Assembly (NCBI GenBank): GCA_010015675.1
Contig: ML977009.1
Span: forward strand, 250,692-314,691
DNA from: Byssothecium circinans
Taxonomy: Eukaryota; Ascomycota; Dothideomycetes; Pleosporales; Massarinaceae
Length of the DNA: 64,000 nt
Direction: 5' to 3'
Position numbers and translations under genes: made by a program
In this document: piece by piece, positions 21,694-33,800 of the stretch
How the letters are laid out: every line of letters begins with the position of its first letter
Numbering within the stretch: the stretch's first letter is position 1
The notes under the pieces: model-generated
Databases searched by the model: none
What the model saw: the letters and a program-made list of their open reading frames with translations, nothing else
What the model was told of the DNA's origin: nothing

Positions 21694-23793
21694 CCGTGCC
21701 CGTGCGCGTAACGCCCGGATTCGCGTAACGAGCCACCCTCAGAAAAAGCAGCTCACGCAAAATAAAGCTATAGAGCCACCCACAATCAATATTATTACAG
21801 GATTTTCTAGAGCAGCACTATATCAATCCTTGCGATTAATTTGCACTATTTAAATCTATCTGGAAGCTTGACGTTGCGGCCGCCGCGTGTAGATTTGGTT
21901 GGGGCAGCAGATTCGCCCTCTAAGGCCTCCCCAATATCTAGGGCGTCAACACCACGTTTCTGACGCTTTCTGCTCTGTAGAGATGGCTGAGCGGCCTTTC
22001 TCTTACCCTTCTGGGATAGTTGGAGAGCTTTTTCAGCGTCGCGGGCAGACTTCTAGGCAGCGCGCTGAGCTGCCTTTTTAGCTCTCTCCTTCTCCTTCGC
22101 CTTCTTAGCTGCCTCTCGCGCAACACGCTTTTCCTGCTGGATTTTCTCCTTGTATAGCTTTGCTGCCTTCTTTAGCTCTGCTGTCTCCACTTTTTGAAGC
22201 TGCTGCTACTTATCCTCCTGCTCCTTGATAGATTGACGAACACGTGCCTCCCTCACCTTCCTTGGTGACCAGAACACTGCTCCACCATAATACTCCTAGC
22301 GCTGTTAAAGGTCTAGAGCTTTACCCTTCTTCTTACGCTTCTCCTTGATAGATAGCGCCTGCCTAAGCCCATCGTTGTCATGCTTAAGCAGCTCATTTTC
22401 AACAGATAGATGGTGGAGTGATTGACGAAGCTTCTTTGTATCTTAACTACCCTATTCCTTTACTGCTAATCGTATAAGCCTATCCATCTTTCTCCAGTCA
22501 TGATCGCTGAGCCCTAATAGGGAGCTGTCGCCTGATTCTTGGTCCTAGGTGAACCTATTAAGGATAGAATCAGGATTAGGTGGCGATATACCTGTGGCTC
22601 TAAAAGAGCTGAGGATAGTTGATTCCTTAAAGGAGGCCTTCCACGCATTCCAGAATAGGGGGAAGAAGTCGCCTTTGGTGATAGAAGCTAGGCCCTAGCT
22701 TCTATGAAGGTATCTTGATAGCTCTGCTGAGTAGGCTGTTGATAGAGGCTTAAACATCACAACGTCAAGTGGCTGAAGCGTATGAGTTGAATGAGGAGGT
22801 AGGATAGCAAGGAGGATCCTATTCTAATCATAGTAGTTAATAAAGTCCATAGTAACATAAGATCCGTAGCCATCTAGGATTAAAAGTTAATATAATTATT
22901 AAGTCTTCTCTTTTGTACAGCAATTAAACACCTACTTAAGCTAGGCAAGTCTAATATTATTGTTCGTCCAGCTAGAGGATGATGAGGTAATAAATACTTC
23001 ATGATATCCTGCCTTAATATCCTCTACCTAGCTTGACTGGATGCCCTTGTTGGCGGCCTCATAGATGAGGCTTGGTAGCAGAGCTGATCCATTAGCGCAG
23101 ATACATGCTAGGAGCGTGATCTATGCGTGATTGCCATCCTAGAGTAATGCCCTAACCTCCTTCTTCTCCTATATTTATCTGCTAAATATCCTCTTTATTC
23201 TACTAACAATACCAATTAGGATGCCTTTTTCATCCATATTGTAGATATGACAAGGATTTATGCGATATTGATCGATCTTGCTGTGTAGAAGATTGAAATA
23301 GAGGTGATATTTATCCTCTAAATTAGCTTTATAGTAATTGCTGTCCATGCTAACTATCCATTACGAGATGAGATAAATATTATGTTAGTTAATAAAGTGG
23401 GTAACCCAGCTCTCGCTAACTAGCTCCTTTGCTATCGTTAAGGCAAAGTTCCATATCATCTCTCTAGTAGGAGGTATATGTCTCTCTATAAGTCTTTTAA
23501 TATATCATACAAGCTCCTCCTCTTGCTGTGTAGTAAGTTTCTGCTAGTTAATGTTCTTAACCTATTGAGCGCGCGCTAATCCTTGATGCCTTTGGGCCAG
23601 CGTAGAGCGATTAACACTATACTTGGCAGCAATTTTTCTGTAGGAGAAGTCCTCTCTATACTCTAGGAATTCTAGCTCTACAAGCGCGTCGTTAATTAGG
23701 GCCATATTAGTGGAGTTATCGCGTGTTAAACTTTAGTTATTTTGATAAGGGTGGCTTATTACGCGAATCCAGGCGTTACGCGCATGGACATAG
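21694..23793 (-). mobile_element. Complete 2.1-kb pogo/Fot-type DNA transposon, RIP-damaged
   Basis: Terminal inverted repeats of about 45 bp (left CCGTGCCCGTGCGCGTAACG; right end ATTACGCGAATCCAGGCGTT) are flanked by TA at 21692-21693 and 23794-23795. Differences between the ends are mostly C/T or G/A. One transposase frame lies inside on the minus strand. The element sits within an older transposase gene of the same superfamily. Confidence 0.9.
21846..23705 (-). pseudogene. Degraded pogo-type transposase (HTH plus DDE_1) of the inner element
   Basis: The frame starts MALINDALVELEFLEYREDF at 23705 with a helix-turn-helix (YRKIAAKYSVNRSTLAQRHQ), then a stop at a former Gln. The catalytic part has LLILDGYGSYVTMDFINY and ILPPHSTHTLQPLDVVMF, both hallmarks of DDE_1 transposases, followed by a coiled, Lys/Glu-rich tail ending NVKLPDRFK. 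The stops are all TAG or TAA at expected Gln or Trp codons. About 620 codons in total, normal for the family. Confidence 0.88.
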
Positions 23794-23795
23794 TA

Positions 23796-24890
23796 AGCCA
23801 TTTAAAAGAGCGTATTATCTTTAGTGTTATGACCGCGTTATTAGGCTCTAGAGGCGGAGGTGTAACTAGGTCACGCTCTCAATTTTGACGCTGTAGCTTC
23901 TAGTATACGTACTTAGGATTATATAAAAATAGGCTAGCTTTCTCCTAGGCGTGTAGTACTGTATTTAGCTTAAAAGTAACCTCACGTATTAAGTAGAGAG
24001 CGTGGAGAAATTTAACTTTATTAAAGTTAGTATAGCCTATACGCGTTACAGCCTTAATAGCCTTTTTATAATTCTACTTGTATAGTTGAAAAACCACTAC
24101 ATTAAGCGGCTATAGGTTATAGCTCGTATAAGGTAGTAGAGAGAAGTAGATAATCTTCTCTTTATTATAGTAATTAATAAAGTCGTACGTGAGGTAGCTA
24201 CCGTAGCCGTTAAAGAGTAGTAGTTAATACATACCTTTCTAACACGCTTTACTATATTAGTTAAAGTAGTGTAGCCACTCTATTAATAGCGTATCATTTA
24301 AGTAGCTAGATAATGACGTAGCTATAAGGTAGTTATCTAGTAGCATATTATCTATATACTATTTATGTAGGTATTATATGCCTTACATAATAACTAGAGG
24401 TGGCAACGTATGCCTATTACCTAATATAGTCTCTATAGAAGTTATGAAATCATGACTAGTATTAGACGTAGATAGCTAGGGCTTCTTATAGTCTATAGTA
24501 ATAATCTATTACTAGCCTCTAGTACCTATGCGAAAGCCTATCTCATCTATATTATATGAATCTATACGGGTGATCCTATAGGTGTCTATAGCTACTTTAA
24601 AGTCGCGAAAGTGTCACTTATACACCTATTATTTGTCCTGCGCTACTTAATTAATATCCTTTACCTTTTACTTTACCTAATGGTAGTCAGGATTGCGTTA
24701 TATCCATCACGTTGCCTAGTTGTAACTAAGTTAAGGCGCGCTACTATCAGGCGCGTTGATATTAAGGATACGCTGGGCAGCATGTATAAGCTAAGGAATA
24801 AGGTAGGGCACCCTAATAGTATTACAGCGTTAAATATAGAGCTTAAGGGCTATCTCCTATGTATTATTAAGTTATTATAATAGACTAGGC
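23796..24890 (-). pseudogene. 5' part of the outer pogo/Fot transposase, RIP-degraded
   Basis: On the minus strand I read MDEIGFRIGT, then FNGYGSYLTYDFINYYN, then SLLPYTSYNL*PLNVVVF, a DDE_1 transposase core of a family different from the inner element. It ends at 23796 where the nested element begins and continues at 21691. The N-terminus beyond about 24700 is too decayed to define. I could not find the terminal repeats of this outer element. Confidence 0.78.
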
Positions 24891-25969
24891 CGCTCCTATC
24901 ATGAAATATAACCTTAATAGCGTGCGTTAAGCCGTGTACGCGGTACGTGCCACTTAAGCGTAAGGGCACTAATATTAGGCTTTTTACTAGCGGGTAAATT
25001 TTATAGGCATTATAAGATATGGGTTTCAATCTCTATATAAGTACCGTAATAAACCATCGCGTTATGGTGGTTGTAGTTTAATATTAAAAAAAAACGTATA
25101 TAAGATTATGCGTTAGTATGGGATTGTGCATTAGTCTAGGTAGGGCCAAGTCTATAACTTAGCGCGTAGGGCGAGTATATGTTAGCATGGCGAACGCATA
25201 GTGGTATAGCTGATGCTATAGGGTCATAGTCATGAGCGCTAGCTAGTAGTAGGGTAAGATTAGCTTATTTATTAATTATTTGCCTATAGCCCTATAGCTT
25301 AGCAGATTCCTTACTTGCATTATTAGAGTAGGCCGTGACTTTACTTTACCTAATAGAGATCATCTATAATATGCAAAAGTACAGCACGTAGCCTCAGCCC
25401 TATATAAGAGGGAAAGGTGAAGTCAAGTCGCAGCCTACTCTAATAACGCAAGTGAGAGAGAAAGCTATTATCACCCCTCATAGGCGAGAGCGCAAAGGAG
25501 GCGTTATCACCTTAGCCTGGTCGCAATCTCTTTACCTTAGCCTAGTTAACGTGCCCTTACTAGGCTAAGCTACGCTGCGCTACCCTACTCGCGCATTAGC
25601 TATAAGTTAGGAGCCGTAAGCTATATACTATATGTGCTATAAGCCCTATAAAACGCCTAGGAGGCGTTAGATCAAGGACGCGGCGCTTAAATGGGCGTAT
25701 AGGGCGTTACGTTATTAGCTTTCTATGACATCTTGCGTCCTAATGCACATGTGGAATAGCGAGGATAAGTGTTGCAGCTTTAAGCGTATAGCATTAACTA
25801 TTAATTCTACCCTTACTATAAGGATGACTCTCTTATCTATAATATCCCTTTTACCCGCACACTACTACGCACATATAAGGCTAACATAGTCCCGTTAAGA
25901 TTATATCCCCTTTATTAGTACCATCCGTAGCCTTTAGAATAGCTCTACGTTTATTATGTTATTACTATT
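24891..25969. other. RIP-affected AT-rich stretch
   Basis: Apart from the inverted repeat at 25309-25456 I see no gene here. Stop codons are dense in all six frames. Confidence 0.5.
25309..25456. repeat. Palindrome-forming inverted repeat with TATA-like centre (MITE-like)
   Basis: The left arm at about 25309-25352 (CTTGCATTATTAGAGTAGGC) and the right arm at about 25412-25456 (GCCTACTCTAATAACGCAAG) are inverted copies of about 40 bp with only transition differences. The 60-bp centre contains TATATAAG. It could be a small MITE or a solo terminal structure of a larger element. Confidence 0.65.
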
Positions 25970-26911
25970 ATGTCTACTTCACTATCAATCCATGAACCCT
26001 TAGGCCGTATAAACTTAGCTAATGCCTTTCATAAATGCTAGATTACTAGTACTGCGGATAATAATCTTACGCTTTATAGCTTCTATTATTTCAAGACTAC
26101 GTAGTTGCTAAACCTCTAGTTTATTAAGAATGAGATTACTAACATAGACTACATAATCTACTAAGCTAGTCTTAGCCTTAGCCTAAGTCTTTTACTAGGC
26201 GACTAACTTGGCCTTTAGTACAGCAAGAGGGACGCTAATGTCCTAAAGGTTAATAATGTAATTACCTAAGAGTTTATCTTAACGCTGCGTAACCTTATTA
26301 AATAATATAGTATGCTAGTAGCTCTACTTTAAGGCCTTACGCTAATAGGTACTACCTACATAGATAAAGCGCTTGCTGCCTTTAATAATATCATGACTAT
26401 GGAGACCTTTTCACTTCTTAACAATAAGCAACATGCTAGTCTGCGGGATAATCTTAGTCTATATGAAGCACATAAGACTAGGCTGCTTAGGGTGGACCTA
26501 GGGACATAATCACGGACTAACCTATTTTAGCGCTAGCTCTATAAGTACTTACGGGCCTTTAGGTACTAGAGACTGTCGTAAAAGGCTAGGAGTAATAGCG
26601 AAGGCCTTAGATTAGTTACTAGTAGACAGCAGCGGTAGTCATACTAGAACATGATACTAATAGCTAAGGTCATTAGACGTGTGATGACTATAGCGTTAAC
26701 GGCTATCTTCATTATTACACCATTAGCCATCATGTCGCACGAGTCGTTAAAGAACATTTAGCTGATAGTTATTTCAGTATGCATCATGATCTTGTCTCTC
26801 CTTGTGTCGCTCTTCCTGAAGGTGTCAAGCTTTAAGATAATAACGGTATCAGCTAGGTACGCTGCTATTCTTTCGGTTTTCATTTCTAATGTCCCTGCAA
26901 GCGCGGAGTGA
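25970..26911 (+). pseudogene. RIP-degraded DUF6594-like membrane protein gene
   Basis: A single frame runs from ATG at 25970 (MSTSLSIHEPLGRINLANAF) to TGA at 26909, about 313 codons, interrupted only by TAG/TAA/TGA at likely Gln, Trp or Arg codons. The second half carries LRAFRY, the segment RSNSEGLRLVTSRQQR, and a hydrophobic C-terminus with ITPLAIMSHESL, CIMILSLLVSLFLKVSSFKI and SARYAAILSVFISN. This matches the C-terminal transmembrane arrangement of fungal DUF6594 proteins, which end in an AAYAAVL-type helix. The family has no known biochemical role. I recognise it by the tail, so the family call is moderate. It lies with NLR and HET genes, which may be meaningful. Confidence 0.55.
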
Positions 26912-27942
26912 TGATTATAGGGGTTTGTATCACCATGCTGCTAGGAGAGATCAGTCTAGCAAAGTACAGAGCCTAGCGATAGAAACACAACTAAAGTAAA
27001 TTATCAAGATGCTAGGAACGACCTAAGCAAGGTCAATTCTATCCAAGAAGAAAATATTGCGAAGAGCTAATGGTACGATGGCTCACGCGCGCGGCCAGGC
27101 ACTATGCCGCCGCGCAACAACTTAGCGCGTCCCGCAGGGACGTCGTTATCATAGAGTATACGGTGGATCAACGTCTAATGTTTCAAAGTTATGTTTATCA
27201 TCCTTGCAATCACCATGCTAAAAGCGAATGCGCTAAGGTAGAAGTTACCCTAAAGCTGCTGTGTAGTTTCTAGGCTAAGCTAGAGAGACTACCCTTTTGT
27301 AAGACTCCGCTCGCAATCTGTCGTAGGCTAAGCGCTGTTGGGAACCTTATTACTAATAGTAACGTGCGATGACCTTTATATAAGCTAAGCTAGAATGTAA
27401 TAATCAATACAATATACACTCTCTCCTAACTATTCTGTCTATAATATACACACCTAACCGTGCGATACAATCTATGCAGCTTAACTCTTCAAGTGATACT
27501 GGCTCAGCAACGGCAGTAAACACTTGTGGAATGAGTTGCAAGACTGCAAAGAATACAGGTACGGTCTAGCAAGCTAGGGACGGCCTAGAGCTTTCTGCAA
27601 CGTCACATGCAGGAATTAAGGCGTCGGATAAGCAAGTGGCTTAGTAGCTGAATTAGAGCGCTTTTGTAGGTTCTGACACGCGCTAGGAAGTGAACGTATG
27701 CTATACCTCATCTAGAAAAGCTGTCTCTTAGCAATGCAAGAACCTCTGCAAGATCAAATCTGTAAGCTGCGCCAGAACCAGAAGCCAATTATGCAAGCGA
27801 GTGTATACAACCGCGGGTATTTTACTGCAAAATATGTGGCTGTATAGGTTGCGCAAGCACTCAGAATATACTAAATCTAACTTAGGATTAGGAGCAGTGT
27901 TACGACTTAAAGGGCTCAGCGCTTGTTTAGTTAGCTAGCGTC
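26912..27942. other. RIP-affected stretch with no recognisable gene
   Basis: Contains an open frame at 27070-27273 with an Arg/Ala-rich start (MVRWLTRAARHYAAAQQL) that resembles nothing I know. Some of this region may be the decayed 3' part of the SET-domain gene that ends at 27943. Confidence 0.4.
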
Positions 27943-28197
27943 TTAAGAGTTGTGCAAAGAGAGGAATGCCTGCTGATGTTCTTCCAGAAGAACAGCAACC
28001 TTCTTGGAGATGGAATAACGGACGCGCTTCTTAGATTTTCCGCCTTTGGGGACCATGAACAATGGAGATTTGGAGAGAATGCGCGTACCTTTAGTGATCG
28101 TCATTGCGGCGATGAGGCCATGGCCTTTGCTAGGAATCACTTGGATTGTGTATAAACGATCACAGACACCGCAATAATTACGTAGGTGCGGGGTCAT
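27943..28197 (-). pseudogene. Fragment of a SET-domain protein gene
   Basis: An open stretch of 84 codons starting at 28197 contains IQVIPSKGHGLIAAMTITKG followed by TRILSKSPLF, the N-terminal SET-domain pattern (GKGxGLxAxxxIxxGxxILxExPLF), then KVAVLLEEHQQAFLSLHNS. The usual Glu before the PLF motif is a Lys here. The rest of the SET domain, including the NHSC catalytic motif, is not found; sequence past 27943 is full of stops. The intact protein would be a putative lysine methyltransferase of the fungal SET family. It is a relic. Confidence 0.7.
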
Positions 28198-28366
28198 TTT
28201 ACACTAGCTGAAATCAGTAGTTGGTTCAATCAGAAGTACTGGCCGGGGTAGCGGCATTGCATGCATTTGTGCGCTACAGCAGGCACAAGGCTAATGATAA
28301 CTTCTCTTTGATGCCGTCTTCCAAATCATCTTTATCCTTAAATATAAAAGTGAATAGAAACGACTA

Positions 28367-28926
28367 ACGTCACCCACTACGTAGCAAGACACACCGTATG
28401 GCGAGACACCTTATAGATTAGACCTTTGGACCTTCGCAACCACATATGCATAGAGCTGTGTCTGACACATATTAAATCTTTTAATAATTTTCTATAAATC
28501 TATAAGCCTCTAATAGTAGATAGCTCTAATCCTACCTATGCTAGACTAGATGGAAGGGTGTCACTTTTAATTAGCAAAACTTATAGGATTCACGTCCTTG
28601 TCTTAAATCGACCCTAATATACTATGCCCTATAATCTTTAACATCTTAACTTCATTTGCAGCCCTCTGAGCGTTTGACAGACTCGCGATGTCAAGAATAG
28701 ATAGGGGGTCTTAATTGAAGGGCAAAAAATGACGATGATAGAACAACGACTAGCATCATCAAAACTAGACATTAATTTATTAGATACTGGCTTGCTTAAG
28801 GACGAATAACTGTAGAAGCAGAGCGCACTTATAAGAAGTAAATATAGCTAATGTGGAGCGACTTAGAAGGTCTAAAGGGAAAAGTGTCTCATTACACCAT
28901 GCGTCTCGCTACGCAGTGGGTGACGT
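28367..28926. mobile_element. 560-bp MITE-like element with TA target duplication
   Basis: The left end ACGTCACCCACTACGTAGC and the inverted right end ACGTCACCCACTGCGTAGC differ only by transitions; similarity extends loosely to about 45 bp. TA flanks both sides (28365-28366, 28927-28928). No transposase frame is inside. This fits a non-autonomous Tc1/mariner-like element. Confidence 0.8.
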
Positions 28927-29034
28927 TATCTAATAAAAGCTAAAAGTAAGACTCTAGAATAGTACTAGCGTGAGTAGTTAAAGAGATTATTATCTATAGC
29001 TACTTACGCTAGCCTTAGATCTCTAATCTTTTGT

Positions 29035-29125
29035 AAACGTTAGGTTTCTATAAACGTTAGGTTTCTATAAACGTTAGGTTTCTATAAATGTTAGGTTTCT
29101 ATAAATATTAGGTTTCTATAAACTT
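29035..29125. repeat. 17-bp tandem repeat (CGTTAGGTTTCTATAAA)
   Basis: Five successive copies with small variants, then two partial degenerate copies. It lies in a non-coding RIPed stretch. Confidence 0.85.
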
Positions 29126-29259
29126 TAGAGTTTTTAACGCATTAGAGTTTTTAACGTATATAGATTCTAGCGACGTTATCCTTATATAAATAGTACTAGC
29201 CTAGCTAGCTTAAACTATAGAAGCCTTCATGCTATAGTAATAGATCCTAGCTTCTATAA

Positions 29260-29470
29260 GCTAAAAACTCCTATAAGCTAGAAACTCCTATAAGCTAGAA
29301 ACTCCTATAAGCTAGAAACTNNNNNNNNNNNNNNNNNNNNNNNNNNNNNNNNNNNNNNNNNNNNNNNNNNNNNNNNNNNNNNNNNNNNNNNNNNNNNNNN
29401 NNNNNNNNNNNNNNNAAACTTCTATAAGCTAAAAACTTCTATAAGCTAAAAACTTCTATAAGCTAAAGAA
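29260..29470. repeat. 17-bp tandem repeat (TCCTATAAGCTAGAAAC) containing an assembly gap
   Basis: At least four copies precede and three follow a run of 95 Ns at 29321-29415. Copies after the gap have TTCTATAAGCTAAAAAC. The array length is therefore unknown. Confidence 0.88.
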
Positions 29471-29672
29471 GCGCTTAACTGAAACTCTTTAGCTAGATAT
29501 AGTGAAGAGCTTTTAGCGCCTATATTATCCTACTAGTCCTAACGTTCTAGCTGCACCATTAGTATATTACGTGATTTATAGTAGTCTAGATATCGTTAAG
29601 TATATCTATAGCCTCTACGAGCCCGTAGCTGCTAAATATCTATGCCTTAATAGTTAGGTAGAAGATGATTAC

Positions 29673-30295
29673 AGCAGTAACTAGTATTAGTTTCCAGTTC
29701 CTGCACTTTAGTTATTCTATGCGCACGGCTGCTTAGAAAGCGCTTACTAAATAGGTGTTAGCGCTTTGCAGGGGCGGTACATGTGGCTTAGAAAGTAGCG
29801 ATATCATAAGCTATGCCACATGTACCTCTACTTACCTATTATCTATACATTTCAAAACATCTACATGTGTGTGTGTATGTGTGTATGTGTTCTATTATAG
29901 CCATGCACCCTATAGGTATAGGCTATTATAAAGCGCTAGCTATATATATTCTATTATCAAGTACCTGCTCTAGTTTAGAAGCTAACTATAAGACCTACTA
30001 ATTGCATATCTAACACCATGCTTAATCAAAATATCTATAAGGTTAGTGCTAGTGCGGGTCAGCCGTCCTCCCTACTAGTAGTAGCAATATAATGTACTAG
30101 TCTATATTTATTATAGTTCTCTATTACTTATAAAAATGCTTATATATCTCTACTTATACTACGCTATTACTAGCTTTAGACTATGCTTAATACGTTACGC
30201 TTCTAACTACTACCTAGAGATAATAATAATACATAGACTAGTATCATCCTAGCTTAACTAGCCGTACTTATTAGCTACTATAATTAATATTTAAT
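29673..30295. repeat. Left long inverted repeat flanking the HET-ankyrin gene
   Basis: This block is the inverted copy of 34812-35252. Landmarks such as TGCAGGGGCGGTACATGT, TTTCAAAACAT, GGTTAGTGCTAGTGCGGG and GAGATAATAATAATACATAG occur in the opposite order and strand there. Without a 174-bp insertion (29864-30037) both arms are about 445 bp. Confidence 0.9.
29864..30037. mobile_element. 174-bp TA-flanked insertion inside the left inverted repeat
   Basis: The right arm reads AACATTTATAAGG where the left arm has AACATC-TA, then 172 extra bases, then TA-TAAGG. This is a clean insertion with a TA duplication. It begins with a GT/TG-rich microsatellite and has no clear terminal repeats. Confidence 0.7.
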
Positions 30296-30818
30296 TGCTT
30301 TATAGTGTATTACGGCGTAGTTACTCTCTCCTAGTAAGTCATAACGCGAACTATTTACCTTACCTTTTATTCCTATCTCCTGCGATGCCCTAACCTAAGT
30401 GCTAGCGCAAGTTAGCTACGCCACTTATAGTAGCAATATCTGACTTACTATCTAAAGATTCACTACTTTTAGAACTATTAGCTAGTTCTACACAGCCTTG
30501 CTGTTAGCAACTGTAGGGCTGCGCCTGAGCTATATAGCTACCCTTAACCTTCAGCCTAGCTGCTCTTTAATCTATCTTAGTATCTATAACCCTCTATAGT
30601 ACTATCTCCTCAAATGCCCCATTCTAACTAAAAAGGTGGGAATAGTCATCTTTTACCACCTACGCATAGTTATAAGATGTCTTAATGTCTACTCCTAATA
30701 ACATAGTCTAATGTTTCTAAGTCAGAATAATTATAGGCTTTAGATTTCACTTCTACCTAGCCGCCCTACCTCCTATAACATAGCGACTCTTCTTAGAATA
30801 GCCCTCTTAAAGCTACTA

Positions 30819-33800
30819 ATGAATCATTTTAAGTACAAGCCTATAGATCTAGAGGGATATTCCTTCCACTTTCTCTAGCTTTTCTATAGCGACTATGGAT
30901 GTATATGATGCAAACTATTTAATGCATGGCTACGCGATACTAATAGCAGCATAGAATACGAAGCTTTGTTATATACATAGGGAGGTATAGCTAAGCCACA
31001 TGATATTAAGATTAATGGAAGGATAATGCTAGTCATGAAAAATTTATCCCTAGCATTATAGTATTTGCGTTACCCATATGAAGACCAGATCCTATGGGTT
31101 GATGCCATCTGCATTAACTAGGAAAATAACAAAGAATAGGCACACTAAGTAGTACAGATAACTTCTATCTATAAAAGAGCTGAAAGGGTCCTAATCTAGT
31201 TAGGCTAAGCTACTTCTAAGACAGATCTAGCCTTCCATTATATATAAAGCCTAGAGAAAGAAGCGTTTAACTATGCATGCAATAACTAGACGACCTTAGA
31301 TGAGCGGTAGCAAGATCTTTGGTTGACTGTATAGCAACCACTAGATAATATACATGAAAATTAGATGCGCTAACTACATGAGGGGCTTTGGATCCTCTTC
31401 AGCTAATCCTAGTTTAAGAGGGTGTAGATAATGCAAAAAGTTGCTAATACATGGTTAGCTAAAGTCATATGTAGTACTAAATTAGTCTTAGCACGCATCT
31501 TTATAATTATTCTATCTTTAGTAGACATAACTCTAGATCCTTATTACTAAGCTATCCTAGATATCATGCTAGGTCCTACATGAAAATATTCTTAGTAGAG
31601 CTAAAACAATGACCTCCGCACATTACTCCTTAAATTTAGGGGAAGTAAGGTAACTAAATTAAGAGATATTATTTATGCATTGCTTAGCATATCGTTAGAC
31701 AGATGTAGTATAGATATTCTAGTACTAAACTATAAGAAATCTATAGAGGAAGTCATTTATGATACTATTGCATTTCTTCTTTACCCCTATGACGGAAAAG
31801 ACTGTACGCCCTATTTGCCCCAATAGACAATGCCTGAATTTTTGCTAAATTTGGATTTATTAGAGCATGTAGTCCTTAACTAGGCAGTACTAAATAGATA
31901 TAAAGCGCTAGTTAAGCTACTGCTTAACATAGGCAAGGTTAACGTTAACTTAAAAGACTAAAGCAGACAAACGTTACTATCATAGGCGGTAGAGTTTAGG
32001 TGTAAGGTAATAGTCAAGCTACTGCTCACTATAGGTAAGGCTAACACTAAATTAAAAAACTAGACTAGCTAGATACTACTATAGAGAGCGGCACTAAATA
32101 GATATAAAGTAGTAGTCAAACTACTCCTTAGTTTAACAGGCGAAGATAAAGATAAATCAACGCTAACGTGTACGACGGCACTAAGCAGGGACAAGATCTT
32201 AGCTAAGATGCTCCTTAAAATAGGCAAGATCAACGTGAACTTAGAGGATACATATAGATAGACGCCACTATTATAGGCGATAGAGAATGGGCATGAAGCA
32301 ATAGCTAAACTACTACTTAACACAGGCAAGGTTAACGTTAACTCAAAATCTTAGGAGGAATGAACGCTACTGTGGTGGGCAGCATGCTATAGATATAAGG
32401 TAGTAGTAAAGCTGCTACTTAACATAGGTAAGGTCAATATTAACTTAAAATCTAAGAAAGGATAAATACTACTATTATAGGTGGCATAGAATAGACATGA
32501 GGTAATAGTAAAGCTACTAACGTAAAGCACCACCGAACCGCCCACACCACTGAACCGCTCAAAAGCTTGGCATTGGAAAATCAAAACAGGATATCTTAAT
32601 AACAAAGCTAAACCTTAATATTTTCTTTTGACATTTGAAACCTAGATAGATATATATGTAATCTAATAGCTATTAAAATTTTATAGCTATAGCTTACGTA
32701 ATAAAATAGTTATTAGTAAAAGAAGAAATCTTAGGTAAAACCTACCTTTACCTATAGATTAATAGCTAAACGTTACTAATAGGCTATATAACTTTTAGGA
32801 CATACTTATTAGTATATTAGTTAGTAGCTATTAAGTTATTATAGCGTGCAGCCTAGATTTAACGCTATTGTAGTAGGTGTAAGGTAGAGGGTAAGAAAAA
32901 ATAAAAAACCTTCTAAATAAAGTACTATATATTAGAAACCTATAGTTCCTTCTATAAGAGGGATATAGTATATACTAAATAAAGCTATATAAGCTTAAAG
33001 CAAGTAATTACCTCTAAAACTAAAGGATCTAGCTTAGGAAGTGTAGGTTTTTAGAAAATTTAGACACTGCCTTATTATAAAGCTTATATAAGCTAATTTC
33101 TAGTAGCTAACTATTTATATTACTTTTATATATATATATAAAAGATATCTATAGGCTAGAAGTAATAATATCTAGTTAAATAAAAAGTTTTATTATATAT
33201 TTCTAATTTTAGGTATCTCTATCCTCTCTACGCTAGTTCTCTAATAGGTCTAGGCTGCACACTATAATTTTAGTACTAATAGGTATATTATATATATATA
33301 AACTAGCTCTAAAGTTATTATAATTTATTAAGCTAGTTTATTAGGTGTTGTAGGGTATAAAGCTTAGGCGAGTAACTTTATTCTATACTAATATAGCTTA
33401 CTAAGAAATTAGAAATCCTAGAATATCTTTTTATAACCTTTTAGATCTATATTATATATATCCGTATTTAAAATTTCAGCTTAATAGCTCTTACATTTAA
33501 ATTGTTATTAAAGGTTGAATATTTGATTTTCCTTGCCAAGCTTTTGAGCGGTTCGGTGGTGTGGGCGGTTCAGTGGTGCTTTACGTTACTTAATATAGGC
33601 AAGGTTAATATTAACTTAAAATCTAAGAAAAAACAAACACCACTATTAGGGGCGGCCTGCAACGGATACGAGGTGGTAGTAAAGCTGCTGCTCGACACTA
33701 GTAAGGCTGATGTTGACTTAAAGGACTAGAAAGGATGGACGCTGCTGTGGTAGGTAGCATGCTACGGACATAAGGTAGTAATAAAGCTACTGCTTAACAC

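Noticed and set aside
24611..24880. 89-codon plus-strand frame with hydrophobic start
   Set aside because: It lies opposite the decayed transposase and has no domain; chance opening.
29035..29470. Possible CRISPR-like array
   Set aside because: Direct tandem repeats without spacers in a fungal genome; a minisatellite.
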